Positions 34,544 to 42,620 of a stretch of 64,000 nucleotides of DNA are shown here, piece after piece. The notes below the pieces were generated by a model. That model worked only from the letters and a program-made list of their open reading frames with translations, did not search any database and had not been told where the DNA came from. Position numbers and translations under genes: made by a program. Location: contig NZ_CP098747.1 of the NCBI RefSeq assembly GCF_023746535.1, positions 2,812,501 through 2,876,500 on the forward strand, in the 5' to 3' direction. Numbering within the stretch: the first letter of the stretch is position 1; every line of letters begins with the position of its first letter. This DNA is from Sneathiella marina (lineage in GTDB: Bacteria; Pseudomonadota; Alphaproteobacteria; Sneathiellales; Sneathiellaceae).

Positions 34544-36871
34544 TCAGCTTTCATCAATGAGACGCTGTTTTCGAGCAACAGGGCCAGGCATCATTTTCCC
34601 GGCAAGGTGATCTTGCGCATCCACTGCAGCGATGGCAGTCATATTGACAAGGCCTCGCACAGTGATCGAAGCGGCCGCCACATGAACTGATTTTGACATG
34701 CCAATGAGAATAGGTCCAACGGCAATTCCCTTGCCAATGCTTTTGGCAATGTTATAGCTGATATTGGCTGAATCAAGATTGGGCATAATCAACAGATTTG
34801 CGGGTCCTTGTAATCTTGAGTTGGGAAAAATTGTTTCGCGGATTGCCGGGATCAATGCTGTATCGGCTTTCATTTCCCCTTCGATTTCGAGTTCAGGCGC
34901 CAGCGTTTCAATGATGGAAAGTGCTTTGCGGGCGCGGCGGGCAGACGGCATGTCCGTGGACCCAAAGTTTGAGTAGGATAGCAGCGCGGCTTTTGGCTCT
35001 ATGCCGAAGCGGCGCACTTCATCCGCAGACAGAATAGCCAGTTCGGCAAGTTCTTCGGGTGTATGCTCGTGACTGATTTGCGTATCAGTGAAGAACAAGG
35101 TCCGATCTGCCAAAATGAGAAGATGCAGCGCGGAGGCATCCCGCACGCCCTCTCGGAACGGAATGATATCGGAGACCCGCCGGTAATGTTGGTCATATTT
35201 GCCGAAGGTGCCGCAAATCATGGCGTCCGCGTGCCCTAGATGCACCATCATCGCCCCGATAATCGTTGTATTGGTGCGGATACGGGCCTTGGCGGATTCA
35301 ACATCCACGCCAAAGCGTTCCCGCAACTTGTGATACGCCTGCCAATATTCACGATAGCGCGGGTCATTCTCGGGATCGACAATTTCAAAATCCGCCCCTT
35401 CACGGATACGAAGTCCCAGCTTTTTGATGCGATATTCGATGACTTTCTGGCGGCCAATCAGGATCGGTGCAGCCAGCCCTTCATCGACAACTGTTTGCGC
35501 CGCCGAGAGAACCCTCTCTTCCTCCCCTTCCGCATAAGCCACCCGCATCAGATCCTGACGCGCCCGATCAAATAGCGGCTTCATGACGAAACCGGTACGA
35601 TAGACGAAATTTGACAGATCCTGGTAATATTGACCGAGATTTTCCAACGGTCGGCTGGCGACACCGCTGTCCATAGCAGCCTTGGCGACTGCGTAGGAAA
35701 CTTCAAGATAAAGCCGCGGATCAAAGGGCGTCGGGATCAAATATTCCGGACCAAAACTCGCCTGCTCTCCACCGTAAGCTTTGGCGACGATATCCGACTG
35801 TTCGGCCTGTGCAAGGTCGGCAATGGCCTTGACTGCGGCAATCTTCATTTCTTCATTAATTTCAGTAGCACCCACATCAAGGGCGCCCCGGAACAGGTAT
35901 GGAAAACATAGTACATTATTCACCTGGTTCGGATAATCCGAACGCCCTGTTGCGATAATAGCATCGGGCCGCACCGCTTTTACTTCTTCAGGCAGAATTT
36001 CCGGTGTCGGATTAGCAAGCGCCAAAATGATCGGCTGCTCGGCCATGGTCGCCACCATTTCAGCTTTCAATGCGCCAGGTCCCGAACAGCCCAGGAAAAT
36101 ATCGGCATCAGCAATTGCATCTGACAATGTCCGTTTATCCGTATCAAGGGCAAAAACCGATTTATACGGATCCATTTCCACCTCTCGCCCGGCATAGACG
36201 ACTCCATGGATATCGCAAACGGTAATATTCTCCTTTGGCAGACCTAAACTTACCAACAAATTCAAACAGGCAAGTGCGGCAGCCCCAGCCCCACACGCCG
36301 TCAGCCGGACCTCACCAATATCCTTTTCAACAATCTTCAGAGCGCTATAAACGGCCGCGGCAACGCATATGGCAGTTCCGTGCTGATCGTCATGAAAGAC
36401 CGGGATATTCATGCGCTCACGGCACAGCTTTTCCACGATAAAGCATTCCGGTGCCTTGATGTCTTCTAGATTTATGCCGCCAAACGTTGGCTCCATTGCG
36501 GCAATAATATCAACAAGTTTTTCCGGATCCGTTTGCGCCAGCTCAATATCAAACACATCGATGCCGGCGAATTTTTTGAACAGGACCGCTTTTCCCTCCA
36601 TAACCGGTTTCGAGGCCAGGGGACCGATCGCACCGAGACCAAGCACCGCAGTTCCGTTGGTCACCACACCCACCAGGTTACCCCGTGCTGTCAGCTCTGC
36701 CGCCTTATTTGGATCCTTGTCAATCGCCAGGCAAGGATGAGCGACACCGGGCGAATAGGCCATGGCCAGATCTGTTTGCGTGTCCATGGGCTTGGTTGGG
36801 GTAATCGTCAGTTTTCCCGGCCTAGGAAACCGGTGATAATCCATTGCCTTTTGAGAAATATCCTTCGCCAT
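34544..36871 (-). CDS. maeB: NADP-dependent malic enzyme with phosphotransacetylase-like domain
   Basis: This 775-residue two-domain enzyme decarboxylates malate to pyruvate, forming NADPH. The N-terminal malic enzyme half contains [36 protein letters not shown] and the metal-binding region FHDDQHGTA. The C-terminal half (from about 430) resembles phosphate acetyltransferase and is typically regulatory, with [20 protein letters not shown] and [16 protein letters not shown]. The ATG at 36871 has AGGGG six bases upstream; a TTG at 36877 is less likely. It is followed by mgtE. The upstream 228 bases contain no gene. Confidence 0.95.
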   Translation of the reverse strand: MAKDISQKAMDYHRFPRPGKLTITPTKPMDTQTDLAMAYSPGVAHPCLAIDKDPNKAAELTARGNLVGVVTNGTAVLGLGAIGPLASKPVMEGKAVLFKKFAGIDVFDIELAQTDPEKLVDIIAAMEPTFGGINLEDIKAPECFIVEKLCRERMNIPVFHDDQHGTAICVAAAVYSALKIVEKDIGEVRLTACGAGAAALACLNLLVSLGLPKENITVCDIHGVVYAGREVEMDPYKSVFALDTDKRTLSDAIADADIFLGCSGPGALKAEMVATMAEQPIILALANPTPEILPEEVKAVRPDAIIATGRSDYPNQVNNVLCFPYLFRGALDVGATEINEEMKIAAVKAIADLAQAEQSDIVAKAYGGEQASFGPEYLIPTPFDPRLYLEVSYAVAKAAMDSGVASRPLENLGQYYQDLSNFVYRTGFVMKPLFDRARQDLMRVAYAEGEEERVLSAAQTVVDEGLAAPILIGRQKVIEYRIKKLGLRIREGADFEIVDPENDPRYREYWQAYHKLRERFGVDVESAKARIRTNTTIIGAMMVHLGHADAMICGTFGKYDQHYRRVSDIIPFREGVRDASALHLLILADRTLFFTDTQISHEHTPEELAELAILSADEVRRFGIEPKAALLSYSNFGSTDMPSARRARKALSIIETLAPELEIEGEMKADTALIPAIRETIFPNSRLQGPANLLIMPNLDSANISYNIAKSIGKGIAVGPILIGMSKSVHVAAASITVRGLVNMTAIAAVDAQDHLAGKMMPGPVARKQRLIDES

Positions 36872-37099
36872 AACCAACCCCTTCGACCGTATCGACAGAC
36901 TAAGGGTTTAGCGAAGAAGCACGCCATTTGCTATTAAAAAACAGTCTTATATGGAAATAACTGGCGCTGCAGACCATCTGTTTCACATTTATGGAAATTG
37001 ATAATTTGTCAGTTTTAGATAACTTGCAAGATGCGGTCCTCTCGCAAGTAAATACCCTGAGTAATTTCGCGCAACCAAGGCTGCATGGCGTGTCATTGG
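36872..37099. other. Intergenic region upstream of maeB
   Basis: This region of 228 bases lies between maeB and the end of the LysR gene. It contains a hairpin with arms ACTTGC and GCAAGT (about 37021-37050) without a T tract. A 44-codon open frame from 36991 lacks a ribosome site, and I do not call it. It should hold the maeB promoter. Confidence 0.35.
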
Positions 37100-37957
37100 C
37101 TAGTCGCGTACTGCGCCTTTAAATGCGACCGATAATTCGCTTAGCGCTGTATGGGACCTGCCATCCCTAACCCTTGTATGCAGAAGAATTGGCAGGCTTG
37201 GGAGTTCGGGAAGTCCAAGCCTAATGCCGACGTCGTTTGCGCCTAGCGGTAGCATCCGGCGCGCTAACGCAGCAACTCCGAGCTTGGCCATAACAGCTGC
37301 GGAAACAGCCATCACTCCACCGCCCACAAATACTTCCGTCCAGGGAATGCCCGCCTCGTCGAGGTATTTTTCTGCCAGTCGGCGCACTCCGCATGGCTCG
37401 GGCATTGTGGCAACAGGAAGCGGATCTCCAGTCCTATGTTGCCAACCTTCCGCTGCGAACCAGCCGAATTTTTCAGTGGCGATTATTTTTCCGTCATCTC
37501 GGCCTGCATCGAAGCGGGCAATCACAGCATCAAGTTCCCTGCGGTCGAAGCTTCGAAGAAGATCACTGGAAGATCCGATCCGGACCTCGATCAATAACTG
37601 GCGATCCTGTTGGTTCATACGTGCAATGAGTGCGGGAAGTTCAGGTCCAGCAACATGATCACTGATACCAATGACCAAGCGTTCCTGCTGCTCGGTAAAA
37701 ACGGAAAATGCTCGATCATGTACTTTCAATAGCTCACGGGCATGCTCCAGGAAGGCAGCCCCTTGTGCAGAAAGCTGTACATGACGCGGCGTTCGCTCGA
37801 CCAGACGGCAGTCCAAGCGCTCCTCAAGCCTTTTCAGTTTCAAGCTGACCGCAGCCTGCGTTGTCTCTGTGGCTTCCGCTGCAAGCGTAAAACTACCCAG
37901 CTCAACAATTAAGATAAATGCACGTACTGCATCAAGATCCAAAGGCCGATCAATCAT
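37100..37957 (-). CDS. LysR-family transcriptional regulator
   Basis: This 285-residue LysR regulator has an N-terminal winged helix (residues 8-65; LDAVRAFILIVELGSFTLAAEATETTQAAVSLKLKRLEERL) and an effector domain. I took the ATG at 37957 rather than the TTG at 37963. It is divergent from a tautomerase gene. The gap of about 95 bases holds a near-perfect inverted repeat (12-base arms, 37965-37976 and 37995-38006), so it very likely controls that gene and itself. The effector is unknown. Confidence 0.92.
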   Translation of the reverse strand: MIDRPLDLDAVRAFILIVELGSFTLAAEATETTQAAVSLKLKRLEERLDCRLVERTPRHVQLSAQGAAFLEHARELLKVHDRAFSVFTEQQERLVIGISDHVAGPELPALIARMNQQDRQLLIEVRIGSSSDLLRSFDRRELDAVIARFDAGRDDGKIIATEKFGWFAAEGWQHRTGDPLPVATMPEPCGVRRLAEKYLDEAGIPWTEVFVGGGVMAVSAAVMAKLGVAALARRMLPLGANDVGIRLGLPELPSLPILLHTRVRDGRSHTALSELSVAFKGAVRD

Positions 37958-37964
37958 TACCAAA

Positions 37965-38006
37965 TATTATTACAAATATAAAAAGACATTTCATTTTGTA
38001 ATGATA
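37965..38006. promoter_or_regulatory. Inverted repeat in the LysR-tautomerase intergenic region
   Basis: TATTATTACAAA (37965-37976) and TTTGTAATGATA (37995-38006) are inverted copies matching at 11 of 12 positions with an 18-base spacer. A third similar half-site, TCATTACCAAAT, overlaps the regulator's start. The layout fits LysR recognition and activation sites. Confidence 0.6.
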
Positions 38007-38052
38007 CTTTATTTCTCAACCGTAAGCCAACACCTAACTTGAAAGGATTGCC

Positions 38053-38433
38053 ATGCCAATCGCCCAAATCCAGCTGCGTAAAGGAAAACCGGAGACCTAT
38101 CGGAAAGCAGTTTTCGACAGTCTCTATCAAGCATTACGTACAGCACTTGATGTGCCTGAAGACGACCAGTTCATGACTATCACCGAGCATGATGCCGCCA
38201 ATTTTCGCTACGGCGGCGCCTTTGATGTCACAAGAAGTGATGACCTCCTTTACATCCAGATTACTGTGTTTGACACACGCAGCGTAGATCAAAAGAAGGT
38301 GCTTTTCGCAAAAATTGTGGAATTACTTGGCAAGAAACCCGGCATTCGCCCCGAGGATGTCTTTATAAACATATATGATTTGCCGAAGGAGAACTGGTCA
38401 GTGGGAAACGGCATCGCACAGTTTGCGAGATGA
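38053..38433 (+). CDS. Tautomerase family protein
   Basis: This 126-residue protein of the 4-oxalocrotonate tautomerase/MIF superfamily has the essential proline after the initiator methionine (MPIAQIQLRKGK), where the free Pro amine acts as a general base. The length indicates a two-module, MIF-like or cis-CaaD-like subunit. A GAAAGGA ribosome site precedes the ATG. It is divergent from a LysR regulator that probably controls it. Tautomerases act on dicarbonyl, oxalocrotonate or haloacrylate compounds; the substrate here is not known. Confidence 0.88.
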   Translation: MPIAQIQLRKGKPETYRKAVFDSLYQALRTALDVPEDDQFMTITEHDAANFRYGGAFDVTRSDDLLYIQITVFDTRSVDQKKVLFAKIVELLGKKPGIRPEDVFINIYDLPKENWSVGNGIAQFAR

Positions 38434-38460
38434 AATCAAACGGGCCGGGTTTTAACAGAC

Positions 38461-39075
38461 TCATGTATCAGATGCGCCGGGAAGGATGCCTTTCAACACC
38501 ATACTGATCACGTCGTCTACCAGATCTTCCCCCAACTCGGTATGAGCGATAAGGAGCCGCAAGACAATCATGCCCAAAATCATATCGAGACAAAGTCCAA
38601 CATCAACATCGGAACGAATCTCACCGCGTATTTTTGCGCTTTCAAGAATGAGCGTACCTTTCTCCCGGGTATCCAAGATCATCCTGTTTCTGAATGCCTT
38701 AAACAATTCACTATCCGTTTCGGCGCCTGCTAGCATAAAAGCCATCTGGCGGCCCTGCTTTGAGTTGAGGCGTTGAACGGTTTGCTGAATTAGATTTCGT
38801 AAATCCGAGATACCGGGGTTGGTGGACGTTTCCGGTAGATTGGATACTTCCGGATTCATAAATGTTGCTATGGCAAGTTCCTGAGCATTTGACCAATATC
38901 GATATATGGTCGGCTTTCCAACCCCTGCCCGGCGGGCAACGCCCTCAATCGTTAATCGATGCGTTCCGGCCTCTTCAATTATCTCCCGCGCGGCTTTCAA
39001 AATGGCAAGATACGCTTTTTTGCTTCGCGGACGGCCAACTTTAGCTCCAGCCAAGTGTGATTTACCTTTACTCAT
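38461..39075 (-). CDS. TetR-family transcriptional regulator
   Basis: This 204-residue repressor has an N-terminal TetR helix-turn-helix (about residues 20-60 of the chosen start; HRLTIEGVARRAGVGKPTIYRYW) and a helical ligand-binding domain. I chose the ATG at 39075 (MSKGKSHL), since the frame to 39141 runs over the divergent VOC gene. It shares a 46-base intergenic region with that gene, so it probably represses it and itself. The TetR domain is clear. The ligand is unknown and no perfect palindrome is seen in the gap. Confidence 0.92.
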   Translation of the reverse strand: MSKGKSHLAGAKVGRPRSKKAYLAILKAAREIIEEAGTHRLTIEGVARRAGVGKPTIYRYWSNAQELAIATFMNPEVSNLPETSTNPGISDLRNLIQQTVQRLNSKQGRQMAFMLAGAETDSELFKAFRNRMILDTREKGTLILESAKIRGEIRSDVDVGLCLDMILGMIVLRLLIAHTELGEDLVDDVISMVLKGILPGASDT

Positions 39076-39121
39076 TATAAAACGATACGTAATGTAATTA
39101 ATAATAGCAAGGAGGAAAAGC

Positions 39122-39577
39122 ATGTCCCAGTCGAACAACACACTTAGTTTATCTCCCTACATGACCGTAAAGGGCGCAAGAGAGGCCATAGATTTCTATG
39201 TTAAAGCCTTCTCTGCAAAGGAAGTATTTTCGCTTGTCGATCCGATGGATGGTCGAATCGGGCATGCCGAACTGGTCATTGGCGGTGTGACATTGATGAT
39301 GTCAGATGAATATGCTGACTTCGGCGCCATTAGCCCGGAAACACTTGGCGGCTCTCCCATAAAATTCCAAATCTATGTCGAAGATGCAGATCCCCTGTTT
39401 GCACAAGCCATCGAACAGGGATGCACAGAACTGCGTCCGATGAAAGATCAATTCTTCGGTGATCGGAGCGGCACGCTGGTTGATCCTTTTGGACATACCT
39501 GGATAATCTCGATGAAAAAGACCGAGGTGTCGCCAAAAGAGATGCAAGACCGCTGGACTGCGGCCTTGCAGGGGTAA
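39122..39577 (+). CDS. VOC-family protein, PhnB-like
   Basis: This 151-residue protein has a PhnB/glyoxalase-like VOC fold. Its segments are LSPYMTVKGAREAIDFYVKAFSAKEVF, GHAELVIGGVTLMMSDE, and RSGTLVDPFGHTWIIS, a pattern common in PhnB-like proteins of unknown function. AAGGAGG lies just ahead of the ATG. It is divergent from a TetR regulator with a short gap, indicating inducible expression. A hairpin (CGGATTC and GAATCCG, 39616-39633) follows the stop. No substrate can be named. Confidence 0.88.
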   Translation: MSQSNNTLSLSPYMTVKGAREAIDFYVKAFSAKEVFSLVDPMDGRIGHAELVIGGVTLMMSDEYADFGAISPETLGGSPIKFQIYVEDADPLFAQAIEQGCTELRPMKDQFFGDRSGTLVDPFGHTWIISMKKTEVSPKEMQDRWTAALQG

Positions 39578-39615
39578 AGTTGCAGTCTATTTGCAAGATT
39601 TCAGTCAGTATAAAG

Positions 39616-39633
39616 CGGATTCGGCTGAATCCG
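39616..39633. other. Hairpin between convergent VOC genes
   Basis: CGGATTC and GAATCCG form a 7-base-pair stem with a GGCT loop between two convergent VOC genes. There is no T tract on either side, so it is a weak or factor-dependent terminator at best. Confidence 0.4.
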
Positions 39634-39679
39634 TAGTCAATTGCACCCTACCTGCGGGTTCAACATAGGAAACGACCCC

Positions 39680-40057
39680 TTACCCATCTTGGGACAAGTC
39701 TTGTGCAAGCATCAATGCATTGCCGTCAGGATCGTAAAAGGTCGCAATGCTAACCATGCCCTCGACAGTTTCCGTATCACCGTCAAATTTCACACCTGCC
39801 GTTTCAAGGTCCCTACGCGCGGTGTCGATATCTAAAACCCCAAAGACAGGAACCGAATTGCCCGGTGTGGGTTCCGCCTGCTCACCGAGCCCTAAAGTCA
39901 CGCCGGCTGTCTTGGTTTGCAGTTCGCTCCATCCTGCATCATCTATGTGATGAAGGAGAGTAAAGCCGAGCATATCACAATACCAATTGGCACTAAGATG
40001 ACGATCTCGAACGGACATAGCAATAGTGATTGTATTCTCCAACGAGACAATAGGCAT
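39680..40057 (-). CDS. VOC-family glyoxalase/dioxygenase-like protein
   Basis: This 125-residue VOC-fold protein starts at the ATG at 40057, with AAAGGAAAG upstream; the longer frame to 40210 overlaps the divergent regulator and is rejected. It has TIAMSVRDRHLSANWYCDMLGFTLL and a C-terminal FYDPDGNALMLAQ, as in glyoxalase/bleomycin-resistance relatives. It is divergent from a winged-helix regulator over a 40-base gap carrying a short palindrome. The function is unknown, and it is the third VOC gene in the window. Confidence 0.87.
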   Translation of the reverse strand: MPIVSLENTITIAMSVRDRHLSANWYCDMLGFTLLHHIDDAGWSELQTKTAGVTLGLGEQAEPTPGNSVPVFGVLDIDTARRDLETAGVKFDGDTETVEGMVSIATFYDPDGNALMLAQDLSQDG

Positions 40058-40080
40058 AAAACTTTCCTTTCGCGTAAAAA

Positions 40081-40093
40081 TATAGTAACTATA
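40081..40093. promoter_or_regulatory. Short palindrome between VOC gene and winged-helix regulator
   Basis: TATAGT (40081-40086) and ACTATA (40088-40093) are inverted repeats around one A, located 4 bases before the regulator's ATG. TATAGT resembles a -10 box for either strand, so a bound protein would block the divergent promoters. Confidence 0.55.
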
Positions 40094-40097
40094 CTTT

Positions 40098-40634
40098 ATG
40101 GACATAAATACTCTTGTCAAGATAACTTCACGTGCCTGGTCGCTGAACATATTGGCTCTGATGGATGCGGGAGTGCCGGGTCGACAGGCTCCGCTCCTTT
40201 CAGCCTCCAACGCCAGCCGGACTGCCTTTACCGCCAGTCTCGACCATTTGACCCAGTTGAAGCTGCTGGAACGAAATCCTGGTCATGGGCACCCTCTCCG
40301 TCCGGAATATCGTTTGACGTTAAAGGGGATAGAGGTCGCAAAGATCGCCAGAAGAATTGTAGAGGCCGACCCTGACTGCGCTGACTCTGATATAATTCGA
40401 AAATCATGGACTGTTCCTGTTCTTGCGGTGACTGGAAAGCCGCAATACTTCACTGAAATAAAATCAAAGCTTTTTCCGATTACGGACAGAGCATTATCCC
40501 AATCTTTATTTCAGCTTCACGGGCGGGATTGGCTTCTGCGTGATGTTGACTCAACAAAACGGCCATTAAGACCAACATATCAAGTGTCCAGCGTCGGCGT
40601 CAGAATAAACAGGGCCATTAATTTCGGCCGATAG
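40098..40634 (+). CDS. HxlR-like winged-helix transcriptional regulator with two domains
   Basis: This 178-residue protein appears to contain two HxlR/MarR-like winged-helix modules. The first (about residues 8-90) reads SRAWSLNILALMDAGVPGR, LDHLTQLKLLERNPGHGHPLRPEYRLTLKG. The second (about 105-175) reads WTVPVLAVTGKPQYFTEIKSKLFPITDRALSQSLFQLHGRDWLL, RPTYQVSSVGVRI. The wing sequences end in LRPEYRLT and LRPTYQVS, so they look like an internal duplication. It is divergent from a VOC gene. The ATG has no Shine-Dalgarno and lies 4 bases after a palindrome. HxlR proteins respond to aldehydes or reactive electrophiles in known cases. Confidence 0.8.
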   Translation: MDINTLVKITSRAWSLNILALMDAGVPGRQAPLLSASNASRTAFTASLDHLTQLKLLERNPGHGHPLRPEYRLTLKGIEVAKIARRIVEADPDCADSDIIRKSWTVPVLAVTGKPQYFTEIKSKLFPITDRALSQSLFQLHGRDWLLRDVDSTKRPLRPTYQVSSVGVRINRAINFGR

Positions 40635-40690
40635 CCGTAATTCTTGATTACAATGAGGTCACCGTTCCATATCGCCGGCGTAAATACAAC

Positions 40691-40834
40691 GAAACTTGGC
40701 ATGACCGAAGGACGATCATGCTTGCCTCATCGTAGCAATCTGATCAATTGAATGAGCTTAATCTGTAGTTTGCTGTATTCAAATAACAAATGCTTGCTCG
40801 ATATACTGTAAATCGACACAATTGAATTGGTATT
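40691..40834. repeat. Imperfect copy of the tRNA-Leu flanks lacking the tRNA
   Basis: Sequence upstream of the SnoaL-like gene matches both flanks of the tRNA-Leu locus at 41327-41556. Shared blocks are TAGCAATCTG (here 40733-40742), TCAATTGAA, a TGTAG-TTG segment and AATAACAAATG (about 40782-40792), in the same order. The tRNA body itself is missing in this copy. The two copies bracket the SnoaL-like gene as direct repeats. Confidence 0.6.
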
Positions 40835-40857
40835 ACTGCATCAGGGAGGAGCTCAAT

Positions 40858-41286
40858 TTGACTGAAGAAGATCTTATACTGGATACTTTGGAAGAATATG
40901 CCAAAGCATATTGCGCAAAAGACCTTAACAGACTGATGGCCATATTCGTTGAGGGGCAAGGCATCTCGCTTATAGGAACTGGTTCTGATGAGCTTTGTTC
41001 TGGTAGAGAAGCTGTCGCAGCTGTCTTCGAGCGAAATTTCCGTGATGCGACAGCCTCACGATTCGAATGGGCCTGGAAAGACATTGCAATTCACGGCAAT
41101 GCTGCAATCGTAGCCATTGCACTAAACATACATCTAAAAATCAACGACGGTACTGCCATAGTACCGCTTCGTTGGACGGTTTCACTTATCGCGACGAATG
41201 CAGGCTGGAAGTGGGTTCATCGTCACGCTTCCGCGGCTGCAAATTCGCAAGAAGAAGGCTCCGCTTATCCATCTTTGAAAAACTGA
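40858..41286 (+). CDS. SnoaL/NTF2-like domain protein
   Basis: This 142-residue protein has a SnoaL-like (NTF2 fold) pattern: an N-terminal helix TLEEYAKAYCAKDLNRLMAIF, then GREAVAAVFERNF, and beta strands ending in GWKWVHRHAS. The family includes small-molecule isomerases and many stress-associated proteins of unknown role. The start is the TTG at 40858, which has AGGGAGGAG seven bases upstream; an ATG at 40822 has no such site. The gene is bracketed by imperfect direct repeats of the tRNA-Leu flanks (40691-40834 and 41327-41556) and does not belong to an evident operon. Confidence 0.8.
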   Translation: MTEEDLILDTLEEYAKAYCAKDLNRLMAIFVEGQGISLIGTGSDELCSGREAVAAVFERNFRDATASRFEWAWKDIAIHGNAAIVAIALNIHLKINDGTAIVPLRWTVSLIATNAGWKWVHRHASAAANSQEEGSAYPSLKN

Positions 41287-41326
41287 ACCGGTACGCGGAA
41301 ATTCCAAAGCACTAGCTTTGGTACAA

Positions 41327-41556
41327 GAAAGCTTGGCTTGACCAAAACACAACCAGACCCGCCCCAGATAGCAATCTGAGCAGAGTCAATTGAAACTGAT
41401 TTGTAGGTTGGTGCGGCCGAGAAGACTCGAACTTCCACCCGTGTTACCGGACAGCGACCTCAACGCTGCGCGTCTACCAATTCCGCCACGGCCGCACAAT
41501 GGTGCACGGGAATAACAAATGTTTGCCCGACGTGCAACAACTGAATTCGTTATTTG
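41327..41556. repeat. tRNA-Leu locus flanks, second member of the imperfect repeat
   Basis: The 3' flank (41327-41408) and 5' flank (41496-41556) of tRNA-Leu match the region 40691-40834 in order: a CTTGGCTTGACC block, TAGCAATCTG, TCAATTGAA, TGTAGGTTG, and AATAACAAATG followed by a similar run ending in CTGAATT. The matched 5' flank includes the presumed tRNA promoter area. Confidence 0.6.
41409..41495 (-). tRNA. tRNA-Leu (anticodon GAG), CCA encoded
   Basis: On the minus strand the acceptor arm GCGGCCG pairs with CGGCCGC. D-arm sequence TGGTAGACGC, anticodon stem CAGCG/CGCTG with loop TTGAGGT (anticodon GAG), a class II long variable arm around TCCGGTAACACGG, and a T-loop TTCGAGT are all visible. 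A discriminator A and genomically encoded CCA complete the 3' end. It lies 67 bases downstream of the FliN-like gene on the same strand. A TTGCAC/TATTCC pair upstream could be its own promoter. Confidence 0.95.
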
Positions 41557-41562
41557 GTCGAA

Positions 41563-41811
41563 TTAAAATTCCTGGGTATTGTTTTTCACATTATCAGTGA
41601 TCGAAATCCCGATATTGTCATCGACAATAATGATTTCGCCATAAGCGATAGGCTTATTATTTGCGAGAACGACCGCATCGTCATCTGCGCCGGCATCCAG
41701 TTCGATGACGGCTCCGCGCCCCATTTTCAGAAGCTGATGAATAGGCATAACAGCTTTTCCCAGTACCACTGAGATTTCCACATCCACGCCCTCAATTGCT
41801 TTGTCGTCCAT
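41563..41811 (-). CDS. FliN-like SpoA-domain protein, orphan
   Basis: This 82-residue protein is nearly only a SpoA (FliN/FliM C-terminal) domain: EGVDVEISVVLGKAVMPIHQLLKMGRGAVIELDAG followed by PIAYGEIIIVDDNIGISITD. FliN forms the flagellar C-ring with FliM and FliG; related SpoA proteins serve type III secretion. No other flagellar gene is in the window. The ATG at 41811 has GGA eight bases upstream; an upstream in-frame ATG at 41859 is less likely. It is shorter than typical FliN because the N-terminal part is absent. The next feature on the same strand is tRNA-Leu. Confidence 0.88.
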   Translation of the reverse strand: MDDKAIEGVDVEISVVLGKAVMPIHQLLKMGRGAVIELDAGADDDAVVLANNKPIAYGEIIIVDDNIGISITDNVKNNTQEF

Positions 41812-41952
41812 CACGTTTCCACATACCGGTTGGTTACTTATGACGCATAGTATGCGCAATCAGGGTTAACAAGCCCTTAAGAAAGGCCTGCGATTCCGTA
41901 TTTCGATATGCACCGATGTTGTTGTTTTGAATGTATCTGCTATAACTCAGCC

Positions 41953-42609
41953 ATGCATGATATCGAATGGACAATAGCGGATAAGGCCGTGCCCTATGAA
42001 GAAGCAATCCGATTTATGGAACAAAGGGTTAAAGATATTCGTGAAGGTAATGCAAAAGAACTTATCTGGCTTGTTGAACATCCGCCGCTATATACAGCCG
42101 GCACCAGCGCCGATAGTGCCGACTTGATCATGCCGGATCGATTTCCCGTCTATAGCGCGGGTCGCGGCGGGCAATATACTTACCATGGACCAGGCCAGCG
42201 CGTTGTCTATGTAATGCTGGATTTGAAAAAGCGAAATGCAGATGTGCGGGCGTTCGTCCAGGATATGGAAGACTGGATTGTCGATGTTCTGGCTCAATAT
42301 CAAATTAAGGGCGAGAAAAGAGACGGCCGGGTTGGTGTCTGGGTCGACCGTGGTTTTCGCGAAGACAAGATTGCCGCCATTGGCGTTCGTGTTCGGCGCT
42401 GGGTCAGTTTTCACGGAATTTCCGTCAATGTTGACCCTGATCTCACCCATTACAGTGGGATCGTCCCTTGCGGTATTTCGGAGCACGGCGTAACGTCCCT
42501 TGTCGATCTTGGAATACCGGTTAGCATGCCGGAGTTCGACATTGAGCTTCGCAATAGTTTTGAGAATATTTTTCTTGAAGCCGGGGCAAAGGGAACAATT
42601 GCCCCTTAA
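41953..42609 (+). CDS. lipB: Octanoyltransferase LipB
   Basis: This 218-residue LipB transfers octanoyl from octanoyl-ACP to lipoyl domains, the first step of lipoate synthesis. The thioester cysteine is C173 in SGIVPCGI and the conserved lysine is K139 in [11 protein letters not shown], matching the known Cys-Lys pair. [12 protein letters not shown] and FHGISVNV are conserved segments. The ATG at 41953 is preferred over the frame start at 41908, since the family begins near this point. It is convergent with pccA and separated from it by 11 bases. Confidence 0.95.
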   Translation: MHDIEWTIADKAVPYEEAIRFMEQRVKDIREGNAKELIWLVEHPPLYTAGTSADSADLIMPDRFPVYSAGRGGQYTYHGPGQRVVYVMLDLKKRNADVRAFVQDMEDWIVDVLAQYQIKGEKRDGRVGVWVDRGFREDKIAAIGVRVRRWVSFHGISVNVDPDLTHYSGIVPCGISEHGVTSLVDLGIPVSMPEFDIELRNSFENIFLEAGAKGTIAP

Positions 42610-42620
42610 ACCCCTGCTAT

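Noticed and set aside
36991-37125. A 44-codon plus-strand frame between maeB and lysR
   Set aside because: It has no ribosome site, runs into the 3' end of the LysR gene on the other strand, and resembles nothing I know.
40691-40834. Degenerate tRNA-Leu pseudogene upstream of the SnoaL-like gene
   Set aside because: No tRNA body (acceptor, anticodon or T-arm) can be found in this copy; only the flanks match. It is reported as a flank repeat.
42583-42605. Hairpin GGGGCAA/TTGCCCC at the end of lipB as a terminator
   Set aside because: No T tract follows on either strand. It may slow transcription, but I cannot support a terminator call.
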